Below are positions 36,626 to 44,021 of a DNA stretch of 64,000 nt, in pieces. The stretch spans positions 97,928 through 161,927 of the forward strand of contig CAMYJU010000002.1 in assembly GCA_947258795.1 (NCBI GenBank). The letters are read 5' to 3'. The notes beneath the pieces are model-generated. The model was not told the DNA's origin, ran no database searches, and was given only the letters and a program-made list of their open reading frames with translations. This DNA is from an uncultured Gammaproteobacteria bacterium (GTDB lineage Bacteria; Pseudomonadota; Gammaproteobacteria; DRJJ01). A program made the translations under genes and the position numbers. How positions within the stretch are numbered: the first letter of the stretch is position 1; each line of letters starts with the position of its first letter.

Positions 36626-37492
36626 ATGTATAGCCCAATCCGTGCCTTGAGCCGACACGAGAAAATCAATTTCCTGATAACCAACCGGATTCCGCGTAGC
36701 CTGATGACCAGGCTCATGGGTTGGTACAGTAATATCAATAATCCCTTGCTTACTCGATTCTCCCTGTTTGTCTGGAGGCAGTTTGCCAAAGATCTTGATC
36801 TGTCCGAGTCAAAGAAACAGCGGTTCAAAAGCCTGCATGATTGCTTCATACGTGAACTAGAGGAAGGATCAAGGCCAATTGATGAAGGCGATAATATTGT
36901 TGTCAGCCCATGCGATGCGATTGTCGGAGCATGCGGAAAAATCAACGGATCGACTGTCTATCAGGCCAAGGGTTTCCCGTACGAACTGCATGACCTGATT
37001 CCCGATACCGGCCTGCATCAGAAATACCGGAACGGGTATTTTGTAACATTAAGACTTAAATCCTGTATGTATCATCGTTTTCATGCGCCGCTAGATTGCG
37101 AAATACGTCATGTCACCTACATATCCGGTGATACATGGAATGTAAATCCGATAGCGCTTAAACGCGTAGAAAAGCTTTTTTGCAAGAATGAACGTGCTGT
37201 TGTCGAGTTAAAAACCGATCACTCCAGTAGCAGTATCACGCTGGTTCCTGTGGCGGCCATTCTGGTGGCCAGTATGAAGTTTCATTGTCTGAACCATACC
37301 CTCAACCTGAGATACAAGGGGCCCAACCTGCTTCATTGTCATGCCAACTACAAAAAAGGTGATGAACTGGGTTACTTCCAGCATGGTTCAACGATCATTC
37401 TTTTTGCCACCAGAGAGTTTACTCTTTGTGAAAATGTAAGAACAGGCGAACGAATCAATATGGGCCAGTCCCTGTTGGTTCAGAATCAGTAA
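36626..37492 (+). CDS. psd: Phosphatidylserine decarboxylase family protein
   Basis: The 288-aa proenzyme has CFIRELEEGSRPID, SPCDAIVGACG (active-site Asp), YHRFHAPLDCEIRHV (active-site His) and, near the C-terminus, HGST with S255 as the residue that becomes the pyruvoyl group after self-cleavage. The family converts phosphatidylserine to phosphatidylethanolamine at the inner membrane. In this operon the substrate may instead be a serine-containing lipid or glycan intermediate (inference). It starts 1 nt after the fusion gene stops. An exported relative lies at 56.2-57.6 kb. Confidence 0.85.
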   Translation: MYSPIRALSRHEKINFLITNRIPRSLMTRLMGWYSNINNPLLTRFSLFVWRQFAKDLDLSESKKQRFKSLHDCFIRELEEGSRPIDEGDNIVVSPCDAIVGACGKINGSTVYQAKGFPYELHDLIPDTGLHQKYRNGYFVTLRLKSCMYHRFHAPLDCEIRHVTYISGDTWNVNPIALKRVEKLFCKNERAVVELKTDHSSSSITLVPVAAILVASMKFHCLNHTLNLRYKGPNLLHCHANYKKGDELGYFQHGSTIILFATREFTLCENVRTGERINMGQSLLVQNQ

Positions 37493-37536
37493 ACCAAACA
37501 GATTACTCATCTGTAGACAATAGAAGGAGAATGCAT

Positions 37537-38175
37537 GTGAAATTCAGAGAAGAACTGCAGCTACAACGCTGGGACGACCATAGATATTATCATCATAACC
37601 GGATTAACCAATTACTGCATTTAATCAGTGCATGCTGTTTTCTGACCAGTTACACTCTGCTGTTTATCGATCCTGTCGCGGCGGTAATGATTGGCTGGTT
37701 ACTGGCCATGGTCTCTCGCCAGATAGGTCATTTTGTATTCGAGCCTAAAACATACGACGAAGTAAACCACGCTACGCATGACTACAAGGAAAGTGTCAAG
37801 GTCGGTTACAATCTGAGCAGAAAGATTGTTTTGTTGTCTATCTGGGCGTTGTCGCCAGTCCTCTTGTATCTCTCCCCTTCCTTATTCGGTTTGCTTGATC
37901 AGCCGAAGGGGCTTCAGGGTATTATCGATAATATGGGCATGGTCTGGCTGGTAGTTGGTATCGGTGCACTGGTGTTCAGGACCGTACACCTGTTTTTCAT
38001 CATGGGTTTTCAATCAGGACTAGTGTGGTTAACCAAAATACTCACCGATCCGTTTCATGATATCAAAATCTACTATAAGGCCCCTTATTACATTCTGAAG
38101 GGCGAAATGTACGATGAGATGACAGATTGGTATCTCGATATCGAAACGCCAGCGAAAGCTGGGCTGAAATCTTGA
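37537..38175 (+). CDS. Four-helix membrane protein, Mpo1/DUF962-like
   Basis: AAGGAG at 37524-37529 points to GTG 37537 as the start; ATG 37531 is too close to it. The 212-aa protein has four hydrophobic helices. The first region, HHNRINQLLHLISACC, and GHFVFEPKTYDEVNHATH, resemble the H-x4-N-x3-H and HxxxE motifs of Mpo1/DUF962 proteins, some of which are iron-dependent lipid oxygenases. The match is partial. It ends the operon, and a 10-bp hairpin follows. A role in lipid head-group or chain modification is plausible but unproven. Confidence 0.6.
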   Translation: MKFREELQLQRWDDHRYYHHNRINQLLHLISACCFLTSYTLLFIDPVAAVMIGWLLAMVSRQIGHFVFEPKTYDEVNHATHDYKESVKVGYNLSRKIVLLSIWALSPVLLYLSPSLFGLLDQPKGLQGIIDNMGMVWLVVGIGALVFRTVHLFFIMGFQSGLVWLTKILTDPFHDIKIYYKAPYYILKGEMYDEMTDWYLDIETPAKAGLKS

Positions 38176-38182
38176 CGGATAT

Positions 38183-38216
38183 GCAGGCAGGGGCAGTATG
38201 ACCTGACCCTGCCTGC
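38183..38216 (+). terminator. Hairpin after the lipid-type operon
   Basis: GCAGGCAGGG (38183-38192) pairs perfectly with CCCTGCCTGC (38207-38216). There is no T run after it, so it may be a weak or Rho-assisted terminator. It lies between this operon and the convergent DUF4202 gene. Confidence 0.5.
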
Positions 38217-38231
38217 GTTATCGTCAAATGT

Positions 38232-38837
38232 TCATGATAAGGCCTTCTGGATCAGTGGTACCAGGGGCTCAGGTAACTCGATCTTGCCGGACAAGGCAAA
38301 CTCGTGCGCGTTCCCGGTCATTTTTTTTCAGTTTTTGCGAATAATATCCAGCCACTTCCCCTCATCGTATTCCGGATGCTTGTTCGCGAATTCCAGCATA
38401 TAATGTTCAATGAAAACCAGTGCTGCGACATCTTCCACGCATTGCGTATCGGTGTTCTGACTGATTCCTTTCTTGGCGATGGCCTGCTTGGCCCTGTCAA
38501 TATCGTCTTCACCAAATCCTGCCTGTGCCATAAGAGCGCCAGCCGTATCTGCGTGGAACTTGTACAGGTCCTTGCGCCATTTCAGATAGCCGATACGATC
38601 CATTGAATAGGCGTCACGCGGTGATTTCCAGCGCTGGACATGCTGTGCATGAATCGCCAGCTTCAGGGCGTCATCTGCATCAGGCATATAGCGTTGCAAC
38701 ATATCCGTCATGCGATGGGAGTAAAGCAGTTCCTTCGGCCACTCTTTGCCATCCGCGGTTTCCTTGTTCGGATCCTCACTGTTTGCCGCATCTATCAACC
38801 CTATTGCTTTATCAAATAATGACTGTTCATTTGACAT
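38232..38837 (-). pseudogene. DUF4202 family gene interrupted by an in-frame TGA
   Basis: The first 169 codons (MSNEQSLFDKAIGLIDAANS through WLDIIRKN) match the DUF4202 family, including the LLYSHRMTDML and IHAQHVQRWKSPRD segments. A TGA at 38328-38330 (complement) follows, and the same frame continues with KKMTGNAHEFALSGKIELP to a TGA at 38232. The tail IIRKxW-K-K-M is expected in the family, so the TGA sits where a Trp codon (TGG) is normal. One base change breaks an otherwise intact 201-codon gene. Read-through to restore Trp is possible but not shown. Function of the family is unknown. Confidence 0.8.
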
Positions 38838-39025
38838 ATTGAACTCTCTGTTTGTTACGTGTTAATACAAAGACTGCATCTACACAGTCATTTACTTACC
38901 AGATTCCTTTTACGGCTTGCCTTTCATCTTGTTAGTTGATGACAAGTCAGTCTACGTCTTGCACGATATTGGCAACAAGATCAATCTTATACGAATAATA
39001 ACCGGATATGACTGGACTCAGCATA

Positions 39026-39052
39026 AAAAAACCGGGTATGAACCCGGTTTTT
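39026..39052 (-). terminator. Intrinsic terminator below the 36-aa gene
   Basis: ACCGGGT (39031-39037) pairs with ACCCGGT (39042-39048) around a short loop, flanked by A runs and T runs that extend the stem. It reads as a bidirectional terminator and directly follows the 36-aa gene on the - strand. Confidence 0.8.
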
Positions 39053-39070
39053 CTGGATATGCGTTACCGA

Positions 39071-39181
39071 TTAACCGGTAATGTACTTGGCCAGGCTGAT
39101 CAGAACAATCAGTAAACCGAAAACCGCAACACCCATGACTGTCATATTACGTTTGCAAACTGCATCAGATAAATCACTCAC
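39071..39181 (-). CDS. Small single-pass membrane protein, 36 aa, GTG start
   Basis: AGGAG lies 8 nt before GTG 39181. The product has a short polar head (MSDLSDAVCKRN) and one long hydrophobic helix (VMGVAVFGLLIVLISLAK) ending in YITG. A strong intrinsic terminator follows the stop by 18 nt, so this looks like a complete transcription unit. No family recognised. Confidence 0.6.
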   Translation of the reverse strand: MSDLSDAVCKRNMTVMGVAVFGLLIVLISLAKYITG

Positions 39182-39435
39182 AACACCACTCCTGCTTCAA
39201 AAGTATTAAAATTCCGACCTTTGGGCCTTGTTATCTAGCACAAATACTGTAGCTTTTTAGTAGGAATTAATGAATTCGAATGTGCTGATATGCAGATAAG
39301 ATTTTTTTGAAATAGTCTTATAAAATATAGACATATAAAGAATAATATTATTTATAATATAGTCTTAATAGACTGTTATTACGGTCTATTTCGCCAGCAG
39401 CCAAACATCTTTTGAGGCGCCTGATGATGGATGAT
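39182..39435. other. AT-rich intergenic region
   Basis: A 254-nt gap that includes a very AT-rich core (39290-39390) with repeated ATAGTCTTA units at about 39313 and 39360. No gene was seen. The promoter of the small 36-aa gene (- strand) probably lies here. Confidence 0.35.
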
Positions 39436-40197
39436 TTACTGTTTCAAGCGGTATCCTGTGGAGAACATCCACCAGACGATGGCCAGGCAAATACATAGAA
39501 AAATAGAGATCATCGCCAGGCTCAGCCCGACGCTGACATCAGCGACCTCAAAAAAGCTCCATCTGAAACCACTGACCAGGTATACCACCGGGTTGAACAG
39601 ACTGATGGTCTGCCAGGCTGGCGGCAACATATTTACCGAATAGAACGTACCCCCCAGAAAAACCAGCGGGGTTATCACCAGCATCGGTATCAGCTGCAGT
39701 TTTTCAAAATTAGTTGCCCAAAGCCCGATAATAAATCCGAACAGGCTGAACGAGATGCAGGTCAGTACCAGAAAGGTCAGCATCCAGAATGGATGGGCGA
39801 TCTCGAGTGGCACAAAGAACCCGGCCGTGGCGAGGATGATCAAGCCGATAATCAGGGACTTGGTCGCTGCTGCGCCGACATAACCGACCAGGATCTCGAA
39901 AAATGACACCGGTGCTGACAAGACTTCATAGATTGTTCCGGTAAACCGGGGAAAGTAGATGCCAAACGAGGCATTGGCGATACTCTGGGTCAACAGGACC
40001 AGCATGGTCAAACCGGGTACGATAAAACTCCCGTAGGAGACGCCTTCTATGGTTTCGATGCGGGTGCCGATCGCAGAGCCGAATACGACAAAATACAGTG
40101 CGGTGGAAATGACCGGCGAGGCAAAGCTCTGCAGCCAGGTATCCAGTGCACGGAACATTTCATATTTATAGATCACCCGGATAGCGTAGATATTCAT
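39436..40197 (-). CDS. ABC-2 type transporter permease
   Basis: The 253-aa protein has six hydrophobic helices and the ABC-2 family segments [16 protein letters not shown] and [16 protein letters not shown] near the end. It resembles DrrB/NodJ-type exporters for drugs or lipopolysaccharide. It overlaps the ATPase gene by 4 nt, so it is the partner of that ATPase. Substrate unknown. Confidence 0.9.
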   Translation of the reverse strand: MNIYAIRVIYKYEMFRALDTWLQSFASPVISTALYFVVFGSAIGTRIETIEGVSYGSFIVPGLTMLVLLTQSIANASFGIYFPRFTGTIYEVLSAPVSFFEILVGYVGAAATKSLIIGLIILATAGFFVPLEIAHPFWMLTFLVLTCISFSLFGFIIGLWATNFEKLQLIPMLVITPLVFLGGTFYSVNMLPPAWQTISLFNPVVYLVSGFRWSFFEVADVSVGLSLAMISIFLCICLAIVWWMFSTGYRLKQ

Positions 40198-41120
40198 GAT
40201 TCCGCCTTCACCATGCTGACAAATATCTCCTCCAGTGAACTTTTCGTAGTATGCAGATCCTTCATTTTCAGCCCGTTATCCCTGATCGCGTGTAGCAACT
40301 CGTCTATACCGGTTTCAGGGTTGTGCGGATCATAGGTATAGACCAGCTGGTTATCTTCTGGCGACAGCTCCAGTGTCCATGATGTCAGACTATTCGGTAA
40401 ATCTGATATGGGCTGTTCGAGTTCAATGATCAGCTGTCTTTTACCCAGTTTGTGCATCAGTGCCTGTTTGTCATCAACAACCAGCAGCTCGCCATGATTG
40501 ATGATCCCTACCCGATCGGCAATCGCCTCGGCCTCCTCGATATAATGGGTGGTCAGGATAATGGTTACACCGGACTCACGCAGCCGGTTAACCAGGGCCC
40601 ACATATCCTTACGCAGCTCCACATCGACACCGGCAGTCGGTTCGTCCAGAAACAGCACCAGCGGTTCATGAACCAGTGCCTTGCCTATCAAAACGCGTCT
40701 TTTCATCCCGCCTGACAAGGTCATTAACTCATTTTCTTTCTTGTCCAACAGGCTAAGATCCTGTAACAATTGTTCAAGATAGACAGGGTTGGGTTTTTTG
40801 CCAAACAGGCCACGACTGAAACACAGGGTATGCCAGACCGTGTCGAAAGCGCCGAGCGTCAGTTCCTGTGGGACTAGCCCGATCATACTGCGGGTTTTGC
40901 GGTATTCCTTGACGATATCATGGCCGGCGACGCTAACCGAGCCGCTGGTGGCATTGACAATGCCGCAGATGATCGAAATCAGCGTGGTTTTTCCGGCACC
41001 ATTCGGCCCCAGCAAGGCCAGGATCTCTCCGGACCTGATATCCAGATTGATATGCTTCAGGGCCTGGTGGCCACCGGCATAGGTCTTGGAAACGTCAGAG
41101 ATGGAAACGATAGTTGTCAT
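40194..41120 (-). CDS. ABC transporter ATP-binding protein
   Basis: The 308-aa ATPase has GPNGAGKTT (Walker A), [12 protein letters not shown] (signature), [11 protein letters not shown] (Walker B) and a helix-rich C-terminal 90 residues as in DrrA-type subunits. I chose ATG 41120; a TTG three codons earlier is less likely. It pairs with the ABC-2 permease downstream and probably exports a hydrophobic compound. Confidence 0.92.
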   Translation of the reverse strand: MTTIVSISDVSKTYAGGHQALKHINLDIRSGEILALLGPNGAGKTTLISIICGIVNATSGSVSVAGHDIVKEYRKTRSMIGLVPQELTLGAFDTVWHTLCFSRGLFGKKPNPVYLEQLLQDLSLLDKKENELMTLSGGMKRRVLIGKALVHEPLVLFLDEPTAGVDVELRKDMWALVNRLRESGVTIILTTHYIEEAEAIADRVGIINHGELLVVDDKQALMHKLGKRQLIIELEQPISDLPNSLTSWTLELSPEDNQLVYTYDPHNPETGIDELLHAIRDNGLKMKDLHTTKSSLEEIFVSMVKAES

Positions 41121-41130
41121 GATATCCAAT

Positions 41131-41157
41131 GGAGCTGATTACCAGAAAATCAGCCCC
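41131..41157 (-). terminator. Hairpin between immunity gene and ABC operon
   Basis: GGAGCTGATT (41131-41140) pairs with AATCAGCCCC (41148-41157) over 10 bp with one wobble pair and a 7-nt loop. No T run follows on either strand. It may separate the toxin-immunity unit from the ABC operon. Confidence 0.4.
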
Positions 41158-41166
41158 ATCATACTA

Positions 41167-41448
41167 TCATTTCAGCAATCGCAATAGCTCCTCCAGAAAG
41201 GATTGAGCAGTATGTCCCCATAACGCCGGATCCACATCAAATCCGTACTTCTCGCTAAAGACCTGTTCCATCATGTCCGTATTGTCTGATTGAAAATCCT
41301 GTATATCTTTAATCAGTGATTTTTTTTCCTGTTCTGAACTGGATGACCTGAAGGCGTTAACCAGGTCATCCATTGTGTCACCATCAAGATCAGAATCCTG
41401 ATTAAAATAGCTGTAAATCAGATTATCCAGATACCGATATTTACTCAT
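41167..41448 (-). CDS. CDI-type immunity protein
   Basis: A 93-aa acidic protein: YRYLDNLIYSYFNQDSDLDG near the start, then an acidic helical body and a C-terminal FLEELLRLL. The YF-x-QD segment is typical of contact-dependent inhibition immunity proteins in the CdiI group. It begins 18 nt after the toxin gene stops, the usual toxin-immunity order, so it should bind and block the RNase A-fold toxin. Confidence 0.78.
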   Translation of the reverse strand: MSKYRYLDNLIYSYFNQDSDLDGDTMDDLVNAFRSSSSEQEKKSLIKDIQDFQSDNTDMMEQVFSEKYGFDVDPALWGHTAQSFLEELLRLLK

Positions 41449-41466
41449 GTATTGCTCGACTATGGT

Positions 41467-42288
41467 TTATGGGATAGGAAATGCCGTGAGTATGTAATAA
41501 GGCTTGTTATTGTACGTCTCGTACTTTAACACAATACGGAGCTTTTTCATTTTAACAAGATTTCCGCTGGCCCGGACGACGCCCTGACCTACTACCCTGC
41601 CTGCAACATGATCCAGGGCAAGTTTGGAACCACGGCTTGCAGTCTTTGACCAGGCAATAATCTGTGCCGCATGTTTGGCAAGTGCTTTGGAGATGACTAC
41701 TTCTGCAATTGTTAATGAAGTAAAGGTACTTGCCGCTGGTATTCTTGGTTGTGCAAGAAGACGGGCCCGGAGCTCGGCCTCCGATTTGCCGATGTGTCGC
41801 GAAATGGTATGACCCCCTAACCGGCTGCCAGCGACCGCCTCATGCGTGGCCAGACTGATACGTCCACTCTGAATAGAGCCGATTCTTATCATACCGGCGG
41901 TCAGACCACCTATGGGTACGGCAATATCGACTGCCAGACCAATATCTGTGGCGGTCTTTGGGTCTGCTCCCATTAATTTTGCAAGAGCTGTTGCACTCCT
42001 TTGTGTTAATGTTGTTTGTACACGGCCTGTCCAGATCTGGGTCAGTCCGGCAGATGTCGTATCACTGCCATGTACACCAACGACGACACAACCTGCCTTG
42101 GTGGCCATGGTTGGTTCCGGAGTTAGGCACAGGGCGCCAGCACCAATCAGCTCCAGAATGCCACCAAGCACCTTGGCGCCGCCCCATAAGCGGTTAGATA
42201 GGGTGGCCTGGGTAGATATCGAACTTTGGGTGAGAATAGCTGCCATCTGGACAGGTGACAGTGCGATCGTAAGTCCGTCTTCTGACAT
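41467..42288 (-). CDS. RNase A-fold CDI-type toxin effector
   Basis: The 273-aa protein has two parts. Residues 1-155 contain hydrophobic and Gly/Ala-rich helices (LWGGAKVLGGILELIGAGAL, LAVDIAVPIGGLTAGMI), as in secreted effectors that carry a membrane-active or translocation module. Residues 158-273 match the bacterial CdiA C-terminal RNase A domain: GGHTISRHIGKSEAEL, AASTFTSLTIAEVVIS and the ending YYILTAFP. It is a standalone effector, not part of a large CdiA adhesin, so delivery may be by type VI secretion or another route (inference). It has an immunity gene downstream and a small gene upstream. Confidence 0.8.
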   Translation of the reverse strand: MSEDGLTIALSPVQMAAILTQSSISTQATLSNRLWGGAKVLGGILELIGAGALCLTPEPTMATKAGCVVVGVHGSDTTSAGLTQIWTGRVQTTLTQRSATALAKLMGADPKTATDIGLAVDIAVPIGGLTAGMIRIGSIQSGRISLATHEAVAGSRLGGHTISRHIGKSEAELRARLLAQPRIPAASTFTSLTIAEVVISKALAKHAAQIIAWSKTASRGSKLALDHVAGRVVGQGVVRASGNLVKMKKLRIVLKYETYNNKPYYILTAFPIP

Positions 42289-42426
42289 AATAGAAACTCC
42301 TTTTCTATTGAATATGTTTACCCTGCTGTTCTTGCGGGGTCAGGTAAATAGTATCGTGATCAGCAATCTACTACAATACGGGAAAGGGCCTGTCTGTACC
42401 TCTTTATGTCATCGATTTTTAAAGTA

Positions 42427-42621
42427 TCAGTTCTTACTGCCGAACTCCTCGGTCAGCGTCCGGATAATATCATTGATGAGCTTCAGAAACCGGTCAACAC
42501 CAGGCTGGTCGGTATTTCTTCGGCATTCATTCATGGCCGAGAGTGCGAGGTTGATGGCCGCATGGTAGTTGCCTTTGGTCACAAATTCCTGAATTCTGAC
42601 TGTTTCGGCCTCGATGTCCAC
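42427..42621 (-). CDS. Small helical protein upstream of the toxin gene
   Basis: I start at GTG 42621, which has AGGAG 6 nt upstream; the ATG at 42636 has none. The 64-aa protein is mostly alpha-helical (GNYHAAINLALSAMNECRRN, then DRFLKLINDIIRTL) and resembles a short TPR-like helix hairpin. I believe small proteins of this kind occur beside related RNase A-type effectors, so it could be a chaperone or adaptor for the toxin. That is inference. Confidence 0.55.
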   Translation of the reverse strand: MDIEAETVRIQEFVTKGNYHAAINLALSAMNECRRNTDQPGVDRFLKLINDIIRTLTEEFGSKN

Positions 42622-42653
42622 ATCAACTCCTGTCAATGGTTAATAACGTGATT

Positions 42654-44021
42654 TCATCCCCGGGTCGACGATCCGGTTTTGACGATTGCCCAGGTTGCGA
42701 TGACAGCTGATACGATTATCAATAAAGCGACCAGGACATTATTCAGCCAGCTCGGGTTAACTACCAATAATACACCCAGTAATAACATCATGTTTCCGGA
42801 AAGCAGTTTCAGTACCCTGCCCTCGTGTTCAGTCAGTTTACGAGAACCCAGTTTGATCGTAAACAGCACAACAATCAGCAGCAATGGAATTATATAGATC
42901 AGATTATACAGGAGCAGGTACAGGTAATAGGCCTCACTGGACAAGGAACTCAGTGTCAGGATCCTTGTATAAACCATCGGGAAACCGGCGGTACATAGCA
43001 GCTCATAGCTGTTGGCCACGATCGCGAGTATCATGGCCGTAAATGCAACCGTGGCAGTAGATTCCAGGCGTAAAAGATTGCGCATACGATCAAATATCCT
43101 CGGCTTGTTGCCTTCCGAAATTGACAGGGAGACGCCCTTTTTGAACCAGAAATAGTCCTTGATATTGATCAATGCGATGAGAATAGCAAGACTGCCTGCA
43201 AGGATGGTGATCAGTTTCAGTTCACCCAGGTAGATAAACAGGTTCAGCCAGGCAGCCATAAACAGGAAATACATCGCTCCTGAAAAGAAAACGAATATCC
43301 CGCCTACCAGTGCCATCTTTCCCCGGCTATTATTGTGAGCAATCAAACTGAGCAGGAACAACAGCACAAAAAATGCGCATGGATTAAAGGCGTCCATCCC
43401 CGCAATCAAAACGGTTAATGCAGGTAGGGAATAGGCATCGGGCGATATACTGCCCAGGACGGGTAGATCAATAAATTCTGGCGCTATACTCTCCAGCGCA
43501 AATTCGCTGATATTATCAGGACGATGTTCCCTGACGTATTGATAACAGGCCAATAGCGAGGCCTTTAACCATTTACCAGTCGTCTGCCTGGAGTCATAGC
43601 CACTGATCTGTTTTCCGCAGAACAGGAATGATGGCACGCTGCGGGAACTGCCACCTGTCTTGACGGCCAATTCTATAAAGGTCTTTACATTATCCGGATG
43701 CCGGTTCAACTCCAGGGAATGAACGATCAGCCATGGATAGGTTTTATCCAGTTCGGCGATATCAGGTTGTGCGCGCAAACAGTGTGGGCAGGTGTCTGAC
43801 CAGAAAAAGTACAAGTGGATCAGCGGCTGTGCATTCTTATCCAGTTCATACCAGCTATGTGTATTACCGGAAGACGCGAACACAATCGACGGGATGAGCA
43901 GGAATAATGCGTACAGAAGGCCGGCCAGCCGAAACCACTGACATGCACTAGATTTCTCACGGGTGAGACTATGTTCGGGTGCTGGGCTCGCCTGATTGTT
44001 CACCTGCATCCCTCGTTTCAT
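42654..44021 (-). CDS. Thioredoxin-domain membrane protein, DsbD/ScsB-like
   Basis: The 455-aa protein has an N-terminal helix, then a periplasmic thioredoxin fold with FFWSDTCPHCLRAQPDI (CPHC active site) and SRSVPSFLFCGKQI. A C-terminal membrane domain of about seven helices follows, with MDAFNPCAFFVLLFLLSL and ANSYELLCTAGFP. The paired Cys in helices NPC and LLC are those of DsbD/CcdA-type electron carriers. It likely moves reducing power across the inner membrane. Its 5' end overlaps the RND gene by up to 53 nt; a shorter start (ATG 44009 or GTG further in) is possible. Confidence 0.82.
   Translation of the reverse strand: MKRGMQVNNQASPAPEHSLTREKSSACQWFRLAGLLYALFLLIPSIVFASSGNTHSWYELDKNAQPLIHLYFFWSDTCPHCLRAQPDIAELDKTYPWLIVHSLELNRHPDNVKTFIELAVKTGGSSRSVPSFLFCGKQISGYDSRQTTGKWLKASLLACYQYVREHRPDNISEFALESIAPEFIDLPVLGSISPDAYSLPALTVLIAGMDAFNPCAFFVLLFLLSLIAHNNSRGKMALVGGIFVFFSGAMYFLFMAAWLNLFIYLGELKLITILAGSLAILIALINIKDYFWFKKGVSLSISEGNKPRIFDRMRNLLRLESTATVAFTAMILAIVANSYELLCTAGFPMVYTRILTLSSLSSEAYYLYLLLYNLIYIIPLLLIVVLFTIKLGSRKLTEHEGRVLKLLSGNMMLLLGVLLVVNPSWLNNVLVALLIIVSAVIATWAIVKTGSSTRG

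Noticed and set aside
38328..38330. Genome-wide reassignment of TGA to Trp
   Set aside because: Many genes here end cleanly in TGA and overlap the next start as ATGA, and TGG is used for Trp throughout.
41912..42568. A 218-codon open frame on the + strand
   Set aside because: It is antisense to the toxin gene and the small helical gene, both of which have better support and family matches.
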